Part shown: positions 12,966-23,334 of the stretch, one piece after another
How the letters are laid out: each line of letters begins with the position of its first letter
Position numbering within the stretch: the first letter of the stretch is position 1
Origin: Rhynchosporium graminicola
Lineage: Eukaryota > Ascomycota > Leotiomycetes > Helotiales > Ploettnerulaceae
Length of the DNA stretch: 64,000 nt
NCBI GenBank assembly: GCA_900074885.1
Contig: FJUW01000007.1
Coordinates: forward strand, 128,826 to 192,825
Direction: 5' to 3'
Notes under the pieces: model-generated
What the model was told of the DNA's origin: nothing
The model's database searches: none
Seen by the model: only the letters and a program-made list of their open reading frames with translations
Program-made: the position numbers and the translations under genes

Positions 12966-14516
12966 TCAAGGTACCCAAGTCAAAACCACAACACTATCCC
13001 TTGGGTCCTCCTCAGGCTTCGGCACTCCCCCCTCAACATACCATCTCTCATCGCTCCACCTCTTCAAATAAACCTGTTTAACCCTCCCATCCCCTTCCTT
13101 CCTTGCGCCCAAGATCTCCCAACTCCTCTTCTTCCCAGTTTTCGCAAGTCTCTTCCTCAAACCCCCGAAATATAAACTAAAAACCACATCCACACCTGCT
13201 GCTGAAGGTTCGTGTTGCGAGCTGAAGGTTTGCTCCATTTGTAAGGGGTCGAAATCGATCCCCTGAGGGTAGTGGGCGATGGAAAAGCCGTTGGATATTA
13301 TGAAGTTGTCAGAGAATTGGAAACGCTGGTATACACATTCTTCGCCGCAGGCATCGGCGACGACGTGGGTTCTTGCTGGGGAGGCGCGGTGCCAGGACTT
13401 GTAATGATGGATGGAATGGAAGAGCTGCCCAGACTCGTAGATTCCTGCTGGATCGCCGAATTGGTCGTGTTGATGTAATGTAGGGAGGTAGGTGAGCGTG
13501 AGGTCGGTGTGCACGGTCAGGCAATTGTAAAGAAGTCGATCTCCTTGATCGGAATCTAAGACGTATTTCCCTGTCTCGTTGTTCTTTGCCAAACAAGGCG
13601 CTTCTACGATCTGCTTTGCTGATGGGGCTGTTAACACGATTCCTCCACCTCCATAAGCAAATGGTGCGCCATTCGCAATCAACCAATCTGACCGCTCTGT
13701 AAAAGTGCCGATGTAGAAAGGCTTCTCTGGATCATACGTGGATAGCCTTTCGCGCAAACTGGAGATTGCTGGAAAGAATGTATCGTCATCGACCAGCACG
13801 AGATATTTGCGATTCGGTCTCGTAGGGTGGTTGTAAATCATCTGCACTAGATCCACGTATCTGCCTGCCATATCCAACTCTTTGTTCGAAGGGACTACTG
13901 TAGCATTGATTCCCACTTCCTTGAGCTTCTTGGCTGCTTTGGCGATATTATCACTAGTCGTATCGAAGAGTGCGAGAATGAGCCCCGCGCCATTGGACGC
14001 TCCATGTCCATCTGTCAACCACCTCGTCCATTCCTCAATCGGCGAAGTGTTCGGATCCGTAAATCTCCCATACGTCGTACTCGCCGCAAAAATCATATCG
14101 CTGACATCGACCTGATCCGGTCTTGGACTCTGCTTGACATGCAAATCGACAATCTTCCCAGCTGGGAGTTTAGACTCCCGGCTGATCGTGATGTTCCTGA
14201 ATGCCGTCGGGAAAAGCTCCTGGTCAATCTCTGTTATGGATTTACGCTCTTGCGCATCGGACACGTATCGAATAGTGCGCGACGCGTATTCGATCTCCGG
14301 GCCGACCTTGTTATCGCTCAGTAACTTCTTGACGTATCCCAGGTCGTCGACGCCATTGCTTGAGTAGCTGATTTCTGGCGCATTCAATCCGCCGGTGAAG
14401 GTGGGATGGAACCAGGCTGCGAAGAGAAGGAATGCGGCTACGGCTCCCCAGCGGTAGACAGGAGTTCGAGGGAACATGGTGGTGGGCGAATAGGAAGTTT
14501 TCAATAAAGAAGACAT
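12966..14516 (-). CDS. GT31-type (Fringe-like) type II membrane glycosyltransferase
   Basis: A single frame of 516 codons. A short cytoplasmic N-terminus is followed by one membrane anchor at about residues 23-41 (WGAVAAFLLFAAW), giving the type II topology of Golgi glycosyltransferases. The catalytic region shows YLVLVDDDTFFPA at about residues 238-250, the DxD metal/nucleotide-sugar motif of the Fringe/GT31 group, and later GGGGIVLTAPSA, which matches the glycine-rich acceptor-side motif of fungal GT31 proteins. A C-terminal extension of about 150 residues follows. A second in-frame ATG lies 13 codons downstream. The donor sugar and acceptor cannot be read from the sequence; homologues in filamentous fungi are abundant and mostly uncharacterised. 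Confidence 0.88.
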   Translation of the reverse strand: MSSLLKTSYSPTTMFPRTPVYRWGAVAAFLLFAAWFHPTFTGGLNAPEISYSSNGVDDLGYVKKLLSDNKVGPEIEYASRTIRYVSDAQERKSITEIDQELFPTAFRNITISRESKLPAGKIVDLHVKQSPRPDQVDVSDMIFAASTTYGRFTDPNTSPIEEWTRWLTDGHGASNGAGLILALFDTTSDNIAKAAKKLKEVGINATVVPSNKELDMAGRYVDLVQMIYNHPTRPNRKYLVLVDDDTFFPAISSLRERLSTYDPEKPFYIGTFTERSDWLIANGAPFAYGGGGIVLTAPSAKQIVEAPCLAKNNETGKYVLDSDQGDRLLYNCLTVHTDLTLTYLPTLHQHDQFGDPAGIYESGQLFHSIHHYKSWHRASPARTHVVADACGEECVYQRFQFSDNFIISNGFSIAHYPQGIDFDPLQMEQTFSSQHEPSAAGVDVVFSLYFGGLRKRLAKTGKKRSWEILGARKEGDGRVKQVYLKRWSDERWYVEGGVPKPEEDPRDSVVVLTWVP

Positions 14517-15934
14517 GCCAATGCCAATGCCAATACCATTGATGATGTATTAGAAACGTAAAAGAAGGAGGGATCTAGGGAATGGGAGACACCTCAAGTG
14601 CTGATGTTGAAGCTGGTGGTAGGAGACAAAAAAGACGTTTTGGCTGGCTTCGGCTCGTGCTGATAGGGGTCGAGTTGTGTCGTCAACCTGGAAGACTTGG
14701 CGGTTGATTGTGGATCTGGCTCAGCTCAGACCCGCAAAAGGACGCTCGGGACTTGAGACTCGAGAGATGAACATGTGGGCCAAGCAAGAGACCTCCGTAC
14801 ATACATGATTCTCCTGCTACCTCGCAAATCTAATAATGGCATGAAGAAATCTAAGATCATGTAAAGTGTAACTTTGAATTTGAAGGTATTAAATTCCACA
14901 TATTCCGCATTCACACTTCAACTCCTCACTTCGACAAGATACCGCTATCAATTCGGAAGGATCTCACTCAGCCTCTCGATCGATGCAGCTACAGTCGTCG
15001 CCACCCGAAGACGATAACAAATTTTTTCTCAGCCACTACACGTAGTGAATATTTGTAAGAGGGATAGAAGTAGATTTAGAGTAAACTAAGAGATCTACGT
15101 TTACAGAATTGTATAAGCTCTTCTTGTTGTTGTTATTGTTGTTGTTGAAAATACTAGTCTGAAAATATCTTGGAATATCAATTGACCACTTATTAGTCGA
15201 TTTTTGTTTTCACAACCACTTTTAATTAAGACTTATAGACAGCGTGCGCTGAACTAGATGTAGTCATACTGTAATTGCGCGTGTTTAGAGTCTATTTTCA
15301 GTGTTATCGGTGGTGTAATGATCAAGTTAAAGGGAAGGGTAAGCACTTGAAGAATCCCTCAAATAAATTGACCAAGACCTAGTTTTATCGGAACTATTCT
15401 ATCTCTATCGCCGTTCGCTACTAAATAATTCTGAATACTCCAAAAGATGCGCCCTAATTGTATCTATCTTTAGTAATCTTCAGAATATTTATTACTATTT
15501 AACTGTAGTTCTAATAGCACGCCCTGATTTGAGTTTCGGCGGGCTACTATCTTTGGGTGGTGACGACTGTAAACGGCTATCGTAATTTTGAATCGACAAG
15601 GCGGCTGGCTCAATTACTCGCGTCAGCGGAAATCTATTCCGAGCTCTCCGTGCGTGTTCATCTTTTCTTTTCTTCTAGAAGCTTTTTAATGACCGATCAG
15701 AAGAAGCAACTCCATCATCGATTCTGTCAGCCTCTCATCCCATCTCATCTCCTCGAGCATGCATGCATGCACAAGTTCCTAATCTCACACAGTAAGTTCA
15801 CATAATCACCGATAGCTTCATAAACTCATCCTCCCAACCTCTCCGGCTCGGCTCATCTTCTCGGAGCCATCTCCTTCATGTGCTCATGCCCGGGCCGTGA
15901 TATGACAACACGGAATATCCCTCCACGGCTTCCC

Positions 15935-15963
15935 TCCCTTCCCTTCCCTTCCCTTCCCTTCCC
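15935..15963. repeat. CCCTT tandem repeat
   Basis: About five CCCTT pentamers in tandem in intergenic DNA. No function is implied. Confidence 0.75.
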
Positions 15964-17415
15964 AGTCCGGCTGGCCGTCCGTCCGTATCAGGCTTCTTTC
16001 CATGATCCAAAACTCCCAACGGAAGCCAGCAAAAGAAGAGTGAAATCATCTCGTTTGCATTCCCCTGTCCTATCTACCTACCATCCCTTGTTGCGTTCAT
16101 ACCATACGCGTATCATTCCAGGACCGTCACCCAAGGCACCCTTGCGCTTATTTTTTATTCAAGACAATTTGCAGAGTTTTCACCTCCCGGTACATCCTAG
16201 AACTACTTACAAGTACTGTACCTGCGCTACGGACAGGACAGTCTCTCCTGAATCCAATCATCTACAGTACCCCTCTGTATCGCCCTGTCTCAGACTCTCA
16301 TCTCAGACTTTATTCTGCCATGCCACAGGTCCAGGAGGCAGTCACTGACTTCAGGCTGAGGACGACACGATACGCTACCCATCCCAACCATCCCAACCAC
16401 AACATCTATGGCATGAAAACCTATCCTATCCAATCCGTTTTCACAAACCCTGGTAAATATGAGTCAATACCAACGCTTCCCTCTCTTCCATCCATCCAGT
16501 CAATCCATCCCATTACCATACTGTATTGTACGTACACCGCTGCCCAACCTCTCTCTCACAACAAACAGGCAGGCGTTCTTCAGCTTCGACCAGGTGTGAA
16601 CAGTTACTTACCTATCAATCGTGATTGGCACCTCCCACGGCAAGCCTGCCTGCTTTCCAGTGCATGCATCCTGCAGAGAAGCGGACCCGGTCGGTCGGTC
16701 GTTCAAGCCCGAATCCAAGCCCCAAGCCCAATATAAGGCTCCTTCCTGGCTGCCATTCCAAGATCCTCCACCCTCCCAACTCTCCCGCCAGCCGCTCGCT
16801 GCACTGCGGTGCGGTGCGGTGTGTCTCGGGCACTAATCCAACCGTAATAAGTATCTTCATACCACATGGACGGACACACACTGGACAGACCCGTTATGCG
16901 ACCAGATAAGAGGGCTTTCGCACTGCATATTTTCCAATTCAAGATAGGTCGTCGATAACACAATCCTCCTAGGGGTTTCCTGTTGTCTTTCTTACTTTAT
17001 TCAATTTGCACGCTTTTAAGTAAGTGTGTGTGGCACGAGCGGCGGTGTATAATAAATTGTACATACAATACTTGTATTACACGTGTCGCATCACTGCAGG
17101 AGAGATCGGGACCCGATGGTATGTGAAGTGACGTATTTGTATCTGTGCTTGCGTTATCCTGAGGGAAGAGAGAGATAGGAGTAGATATCTTGTCGGAACG
17201 TTCTTCTTGTCGTGGTTGGAAGTGCTTGTTGTGAGCCCTACTCTGGCGGGTAGGAAGGAAAGCAACTGGTTCGTTTGGCCAGCCCAAGACAGACAAGAAA
17301 GACTTGGTAGTCGGTGTTTGTGTGTTTGGGTAGGTATTGTACACCTTGGTGGTACATTTACATGTTAAGTATACACTAGAAGACAATACAGGTCATCCAA
17401 TCATACAGTCATACC

Positions 17416-17441
17416 GCTTCTCTTCTCTTCTCTTCTCTTCC
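17416..17441. repeat. CTTCT tandem repeat
   Basis: Five CTTCT pentamers lie just downstream of the VPS72 stop codon, probably within its 3' UTR region. Confidence 0.75.
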
Positions 17442-17464
17442 CCTCTTGGTTCTCGATTTCAGCC

Positions 17465-19569
17465 TCATTGGGCTGCAGTGCTTCCGCTCGTGCATGCACT
17501 CGTGCTTGTGTTTATAACAGTAGCCGACGTGCTTGCAGCCGCCACTTTCGCATCCACAACCACAGGTTTCTCACTTACAGCTTCAGCTGCACCTCCAGCC
17601 GCCACCGCTGCATCAACTCTCGGTAGTACAGGTGCAGCAGCATTAGCATTCCGGAACCTATCCGGCACACCCCTAGCCGAAAATCCACCAGGACCGAAAT
17701 AGGCACCCACAAGCTTACTCCACTTATACTCGCTCCTCTTCAGTTTCTGGATCTCCTTGTACGCATATGAGTTATGGTATGGGAGACCTGTGTGCGGATC
17801 TCGGTAGCGGGCAGGGTGGCCTGTGATTACGCATATTTCGTGAGAGTGTTTGGATCCTAGATTTGCGTTAGCGCAGGATAAGCGAATGTGTTCTTTCAAG
17901 AAGACTTACGGGGAGCTTTTAGAAACTTTCGACCGAAGATGATTTGGGTTTGGACATTTTTATCTTTGATGGCAACTTCATCGAAATTCTCCAGGATGAA
18001 ATAGTTACAAGCTGCATGTTCGATCTTCGGAGGTAAATCTTCTTGTGGCCCTACCGGTTCTTGTACAACAGGGACAGGAGGTGTAGGGACAGATACCGGA
18101 GGAGGTCGAGGAGGATATGATCCAAATCCAGGCAAGGGCACCGATCCATCGAAAGCATGTGAAGGCATGGGATACTGTCGGTGAAACATATTTGGAGGAA
18201 GAGGTGGTGCACTAAGTGGTAGGCCTGCTGGAGGCGCGAGGACGGATGAGTAGGGAGGCGCACTCATGGGGAAACCAGCTGGGGGAGCAAGAACAGAAGA
18301 GTTTGGTGGTTGAGGTGCGGGTGAGGGTGTGTATCGTGGTGATGGGACGGTGGGTGTATATCGTCTTTCGGGTAGAGGCTCGGGCTTCGGAGTGGCTTCT
18401 TTTGGAATGGCTTCCTTACTAGAGACTAGTCCAGGAAGACTGGGCTCTTTGTTGACTTTCGGATTTGTTTTTGGTTCCTCTACAGATGATGCAGTAGTTG
18501 GAAACGTAGCGGCCTTCACTTCCTTTGTTGACAGCTCGCTTCCCTTTTCGCCGTCCTTTTTCCCCTCTTCCTGCGTAGTTTTTGTAGGACCAGCAACAAC
18601 TGAGCCAGTTTCGGACTCCTCCATCTCAACTGCTTTCTTTTTCTTAGTCGGCCTTTCCTTCTCCTCAATAACCAAATTCTTCCCAACTTTACTCAACTTC
18701 CCACCAACCCATTCCCCCACCCCACTCCACCACGTAATTACCGGCCCTTCCAATACCCTATTTTTCAATGCCGCTAACTTCGCCAATTGCTCTTCTTCCC
18801 TCTCCTGCTCCGCCCGCTCCCATCTACTCAAACTCCTCGCATTACTCCTCTCCACCCTCGCAGCTTCCTTCAATCGATCCTCCTGTGTCATAGCAGGCTT
18901 TTTCGCAGCCTCCTTCTTTGCAGCCGCTTTCTCCATCTGCCTCAACTGATTTAGCCTCTTGATCTCGCGATCTACCATCTGCGCATGTAACTGTTGTTTA
19001 CTCTCCTTCGTGGTCCCTCTGGCCGACGCTCTCGTAGGCGCTTCATCCGCAGTAGGTAACCAACTCGCGCGTTCCGATTTCTTCTTCGGTCGTGGAACAG
19101 GAGCAGTATTAGCTTGAACAATCGTCGCATCGATCTTGACTCTCTTCTTCTTCATAAACCCCTTCGGCATCCCCCTCTCCGCTTTCCTTTTCTTAAGTTT
19201 CTCCGCCCTAGCTTGTTTCTGCAACTCCTTCTCTCCATCCAGATCATCATCTCCAGCAGCTGGTCCTTCATCCTCATCGTCGGAAGATTCGTCCATCTGG
19301 ACATCCGAATCGGCTTCGACGTCTGAGAACCCAACATCGTCTTCTGCTTCTGCGAAGAGTAGTTCTAATTCATCTTCTGCATCTGCTTCTTCTTGCTGTA
19401 ACAAGCTATGTAGGCGATTTCCTGCTGTAGAGCGCTTCTCGCGACCGGTGGCAAGCCATTCTACTTGGGGCTCCTCTTCCTCGTCGCTGGAACTTCCGCT
19501 GCCCGATCCAGATTCCTCTTCTATCCGCGCCGGAGTTTCCTGCATACTTACGTCTTCATCATCGACCAT
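17465..19569 (-). CDS. VPS72: SWR1 complex subunit VPS72/SWC2 (YL1 family)
   Basis: Two exons, 19569-17910 and 17856-17465, with a 53 bp intron (donor GTAAGT, branch CTAAC, acceptor CTAG); the product is 683 residues. VPS72/Swc2 binds the H2A.Z-H2B dimer in the SWR1 chromatin remodeller, which exchanges H2A.Z into nucleosomes. The N-terminus carries the YL1 signature EWLATGREKRSTAGNRLHSL, long acidic tracts (about residues 60-120, the histone-binding part in characterised YL1 proteins), then GMPKGFMKKKRVKID. The middle is a Lys/Glu-rich helical region and a Pro-rich stretch. The YL1-C motif lies at about residues 561-590 (ICVITGHPARYRDPHTGLPY) and spans the splice junction, which confirms the intron. 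It is divergent from RCF1, with 269 bp between start codons. Confidence 0.95.
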
Positions 19570-19838
19570 GATTTCGCGTTCGTAGATTTTAGACGAGTCA
19601 GAGAGATCCGTAAATCAAGGCGGAGAGTTCGAAAAGGGCATGTCGTCGCGTGGGTGACCTCTCAACTTGAATGTTGAAGTACCTAGAAGACAGCCACAGG
19701 GCTGCAGAAGTGGGTCTATCTTCAGCAGGGGTGATCGGATAAACCCTGTCGTCGGATTACCTCACCATTTCCCCTCGACGATATCAATTGAGCATTGCTT
19801 CACACGAGCAAGTCTAATTACGCTTTCACAATCCCATA
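19570..19838. promoter_or_regulatory. Divergent promoter of VPS72 and RCF1
   Basis: These 269 bp separate the VPS72 start (minus) from the RCF1 start (plus), so both promoters must share or overlap this interval. I did not recognise a specific binding site. Confidence 0.6.
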
Positions 19839-20520
19839 ATGTCGAGCACGCCACTCCCGTCGTCTTTTGATGGCAATACGTACGTCCTCAAACCCTGCCA
19901 ATTGTCCTCGAACAGTCTCTAGAGGAAAACAAAAAGTCAATAAATGAACTAACCATGAGAAATACAGTGACTTCTACGACGAAAACCGCTGGCAAAAATT
20001 CTCACGGCGCCTCAAAGAAGAACCTCTCATTCCCCTTGGCTGCGCCCTAACATGTTGGGCCCTTTTCAACGCCTCGCGCTCCATCCGCGCCGGCGATTCC
20101 AATCGCACGAACCGGATGTTCCGCGCTCGTATCTACGCTCAAGGCTTCACTCTGCTAGCTATGATTGGGGGCAGCATGTATTGGCAGACGGATCGGCAGA
20201 AGAGGAAGGAATATGATGTTGTAGTGGCGGAGAAGAAGGCCAAGGAGAAGAATGCGCTATGGATTAGGGAGTTGGAGGTTAGGGATGAGGAGGAGAAGGA
20301 GTTGAAGAGGGAGATGGAGAGGAGGAGGGAGAGGAGCGAGCGGAGGAAGGGAGGAGAGGCGAAGAAAGAGCAGGCTACTCAGGGAGGAGAGGGAGAGAAG
20401 AAGGGCGTGCTGGAGAAGATTGTGGAGGAGGGAAAGGGGGCTAGTTCGATTGTCGACGAGAAGGAAAGGAAAAAGAGTGTTTTAGAGTCAGTGTCTGGCT
20501 TGGTGTGGGGGAATAAATGA
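19839..20520 (+). CDS. RCF1: Respiratory supercomplex factor 1 (HIG1 domain, mitochondrial)
   Basis: Two exons, 19839-19879 and 19968-20520, with an 88 bp intron (donor GTACGT, branch CTAAC); the product is 197 residues. Rcf1 sits in the mitochondrial inner membrane and supports assembly of cytochrome c oxidase and its supercomplex with complex III. The junction restores [18 protein letters not shown], the typical Rcf1 start. The HIG1 domain (about residues 15-95) has [19 protein letters not shown] and, after a loop of basic residues, [21 protein letters not shown], which are the two membrane helices. The C-terminal 100 residues are a strongly charged Lys/Glu/Arg helix, normal for fungal Rcf1. 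It converges on DSC1 with 198 bp between stop codons. Confidence 0.95.
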
Positions 20521-20718
20521 ATGATCGCGAGCACAGTTTTATATATCCACATGGAGGCGTTCGGGAATGGGACACAAAGGTTGTACACTATCAGGTGTAA
20601 AGGATATAGAAACGCCAGTCAATATTACATTACAAGTCAATACTATCGGGCGGATGTTGAATTTCGATCATTTTGACTTTTCCCCAACGCCAAATGCCCC
20701 CCAATGAATTCATGTACT

Positions 20719-23334
20719 TTACAGCGGCGGCAGGTTCTCTCTACATATCGGGCACTGCAACCGAAACCTCATCCATCCCTCCAAACACGTACTGTGGAAG
20801 ATATGCTTACAAGGCGTAACCATATACTGCCTCCTAGCCAACATTTCCACAACACTACCAGCAGCCGAAGTAGACACGCCAGCAGCCACAACAGGTACTT
20901 CGAGAAGCTGCATGCAGATAGCACAATCGACACTCCTCGTATTTCCCTCTTTCTTACTCCTATTCCCCGTATCCTCGCTTGTTCTCGCTCTTCCCAATGT
21001 TGGTGATCCAGGCGTTCTGACGAGACCGGTCGGCAGTCCACCAGATTCAACATTGTCCTCGCTTAATATAGGATGGTAATTCCAGCCCTCGTCGTACCAA
21101 TTTTTCGGCAGACCCCATCTCGGACCTAGGATTTCCTGACCTACCAGGATCAATATCTGGATCCATACCCAGCCGGCCAAGACACAGAAAGCTTTCCAGT
21201 CCGTATCTGCGAACAGGATATTGTCTTCTCTCAGGAAGAAATAGGCGAATGGAAGGATACGCAGGGCTGATTGCCCGATAATATATTTCCATAATAGAGC
21301 TTTGCGACAGTTGCGGATAACATTACGCCGGATCTGAGGGACCCAAAACGACAGGTAGATGAAGGAGAGGGTGTCGATGTAGGCGGTGCGAAGTGCTACA
21401 GGCCAAGAGATCGCAAATAGAGAGAGAAACAGGATGAATGTAAGGGTGAGGGAGAATTTGATGTATACAGCTCCGAAGCTGGAAGTGGTTCTCGGAGGTT
21501 GCGTTGTTGCTGGCCTGTTTGCCGTTGGAAGCAAGGGCACTGCGGCAGCTGCTCCAGACCCAGCTGCAATGTCGATTTCGATGTCGAGGTCCTGATCGGA
21601 CGGGACGATTATAGGCTCGTCAACTTGTCTAGTAGGAGCGGGAATCACTGCAGGTCGCGGAACTACGTCTACGCCAGCAGCCGTAATGATAGGCATTGCG
21701 GTTCGCACAGTTTCAGATGCAGGGACTGGACGTGGGATCGGAGTCGGTCTCGCAGCAGCTTCCGCGGCCAACTGTGCTCGCAATGCCTCTCTTCTTTCCG
21801 GCTCTTGCACGCTATACACGGCCGAAATGAATCTCGCCCCAAGTATAACAGACATCAAGGTACTGAATGATACCAGAAGAGCAGAAGGAAAGAGATTTGG
21901 GGCAGTTGCGCTAAGCAGTGACGTGCTACAAAATAGAAGGGCATCTGCCATAAGCATCACAGCAATCGTATAAAGACTAACCCGACCAACAGTAGATGGT
22001 GTAGATGCTTCTTGCGATTGCAGTTTCAAGAGTAATGTCTGTCCAAATATCACCAATGCAAATAAACGTAACCATTTCTGAATATCTTGCACAAACATTT
22101 GTTCTTTCTTGCCATTAAGATGTGTTCCATCTTCTGGCGCAAAGCTTGGCGGTCCCATAGACTCGAGCATGAAGCCGCAGTCGGGCGAGAATATCACAGT
22201 CGACATTTTGAGACTTGGAACCACGGGTATTGGGGCACCGTTTGGAAAGCGAAGCTCTTGCTCAATGGCGTCAATAATACTTGCTGATCCAAGTCGAGAT
22301 TTGGGAGAAATTGGTAGCAGATCCACTGGGTATACTTGGACATAAACCACGTATTCACAGTGCGGAGCTGGTAAAGTGCCATCGCCGGGATCATTTGGAC
22401 TGGAAGACCACGGATTGCTTAGGTCGATCCAGATGGATTTTTCTATGCTCTCAACTTTTGCTTCCAGTGTCTTATTAAGAAGCCTTTGGCTAGACTTGAA
22501 TTGGTCCAAGTTCATGGTAAGATGGGGCAAGCCGAAAATTCCAGAAAACTTCTCACTTGTGGTCGTCATGAGAATAACTCCTTGGTCTGGCCAGTGGACT
22601 CCATGAACTTTCATATCCCATCCATCACCGGAACTACTTTCGTCTTGGATAGTCAAAGTAGCAGCTACCTCTCTTGCAGCGTGGGCAGATCTGAGGGAAG
22701 CCCTCTGGTCTTTGAGGTTCGGAGTATCTGCAAGCGTGTCTACCCCTCCATGGTCGCTTTCCTCAAGTCGAAGCATCATCTTGCCTGTGGTACCTGTAAC
22801 ATTCCTGGTCCAGTATTCCACGTCCTGAAAAGCCCAATTGATGCCCGGTGAGGTCTCCGTCAAGTTCAAAGATCCCGTTCTCTGACTTCCATTAAGACCG
22901 GCGGTATTCCTTACCCACTTGCCCTTGACTATCCCGGTAATGTTCCGGTATACTTCCATAGGAGCTCCATTGTCCGTGTCTCCTAGCTGGTTGCCTGACT
23001 TTGCCTCCTTCGTGAACTCCTGGCTCCTCGTCTTGAATGTGTCTAGCCTCTCCCAAGCATAATCATCATCCTCCCGGAATCCTGTCAGATTTAAGTACCT
23101 CGCAGCCTCGAATCGCGATTTATCCTCGGTTTTGGGGGAGAAGTCCTGCCATTTCGTACGATTTAAGACATCAAGGGAATGACGAAATCGATCTGTTCTT
23201 TCGGCGGCATAGTCGTGAGGAGACTGGAAGCCTTGGGGTGTTCCTTGATCGGGAGATGTGTACAGAAAGAATAGCAGGACTATAATGAGTACGACTCGCG
23301 CATATTCTTGTGGCGGAGGCTGCTGCGTTGGCAT
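20719..23334 (-). CDS. DSC1: DSC E3 ubiquitin ligase complex subunit 1 (TUL1-like RING protein)
   Basis: A single frame of 871 codons. Dsc1/Tul1 is the RING subunit of the Golgi/endosome Dsc E3 ligase, which ubiquitinates membrane proteins and in several fungi is required for cleavage of the sterol regulator SREBP. An N-terminal hydrophobic segment (VVLIIVLLFFLYTS, about residues 14-28) acts as signal or anchor. A long luminal domain with several N-glycosylation sequons follows. From about residue 425 come several membrane helices, interrupted by a Pro/Ala-rich loop at about residues 560-640. The C-terminal RING-H2 domain spans residues 804-864: CAIC, then PCKHIFHSTC and CPIC, with a long insertion between the first two Cys pairs. 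All eight zinc ligands are present. Confidence 0.94.
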   Translation of the reverse strand: MPTQQPPPQEYARVVLIIVLLFFLYTSPDQGTPQGFQSPHDYAAERTDRFRHSLDVLNRTKWQDFSPKTEDKSRFEAARYLNLTGFREDDDYAWERLDTFKTRSQEFTKEAKSGNQLGDTDNGAPMEVYRNITGIVKGKWVRNTAGLNGSQRTGSLNLTETSPGINWAFQDVEYWTRNVTGTTGKMMLRLEESDHGGVDTLADTPNLKDQRASLRSAHAAREVAATLTIQDESSSGDGWDMKVHGVHWPDQGVILMTTTSEKFSGIFGLPHLTMNLDQFKSSQRLLNKTLEAKVESIEKSIWIDLSNPWSSSPNDPGDGTLPAPHCEYVVYVQVYPVDLLPISPKSRLGSASIIDAIEQELRFPNGAPIPVVPSLKMSTVIFSPDCGFMLESMGPPSFAPEDGTHLNGKKEQMFVQDIQKWLRLFALVIFGQTLLLKLQSQEASTPSTVGRVSLYTIAVMLMADALLFCSTSLLSATAPNLFPSALLVSFSTLMSVILGARFISAVYSVQEPERREALRAQLAAEAAARPTPIPRPVPASETVRTAMPIITAAGVDVVPRPAVIPAPTRQVDEPIIVPSDQDLDIEIDIAAGSGAAAAVPLLPTANRPATTQPPRTTSSFGAVYIKFSLTLTFILFLSLFAISWPVALRTAYIDTLSFIYLSFWVPQIRRNVIRNCRKALLWKYIIGQSALRILPFAYFFLREDNILFADTDWKAFCVLAGWVWIQILILVGQEILGPRWGLPKNWYDEGWNYHPILSEDNVESGGLPTGLVRTPGSPTLGRARTSEDTGNRSKKEGNTRSVDCAICMQLLEVPVVAAGVSTSAAGSVVEMLARRQYMVTPCKHIFHSTCLEGWMRFRLQCPICRENLPPL

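Larger units (their letters stand above)
14517..17464. other. Intergenic DNA with pyrimidine repeats
   Basis: Frames here are short, and the 156- and 138-codon plus-strand frames at 15878-16736 are low-complexity with no family signal. A locally AT-rich patch lies at about 15000-15540. CCCTT repeats lie at about 15935-15963 and CTTCT repeats at 17416-17441. No gene is supported. Confidence 0.55.

Noticed and set aside
12741..13175. 144-codon plus-strand frame
   Set aside because: Its right half is antisense to the GT31 gene and its left half has no protein-like pattern.
15878..16736. Overlapping 156- and 138-codon plus-strand frames
   Set aside because: Pyrimidine-rich repetitive DNA gives Pro/Ser/His-rich frames; no conserved motif.
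18329..18949. 206-codon plus-strand open frame
   Set aside because: It is the antisense shadow of VPS72 exon 1; Ser/Phe/Leu-rich content mirrors the Glu/Lys-rich codons of the real gene.
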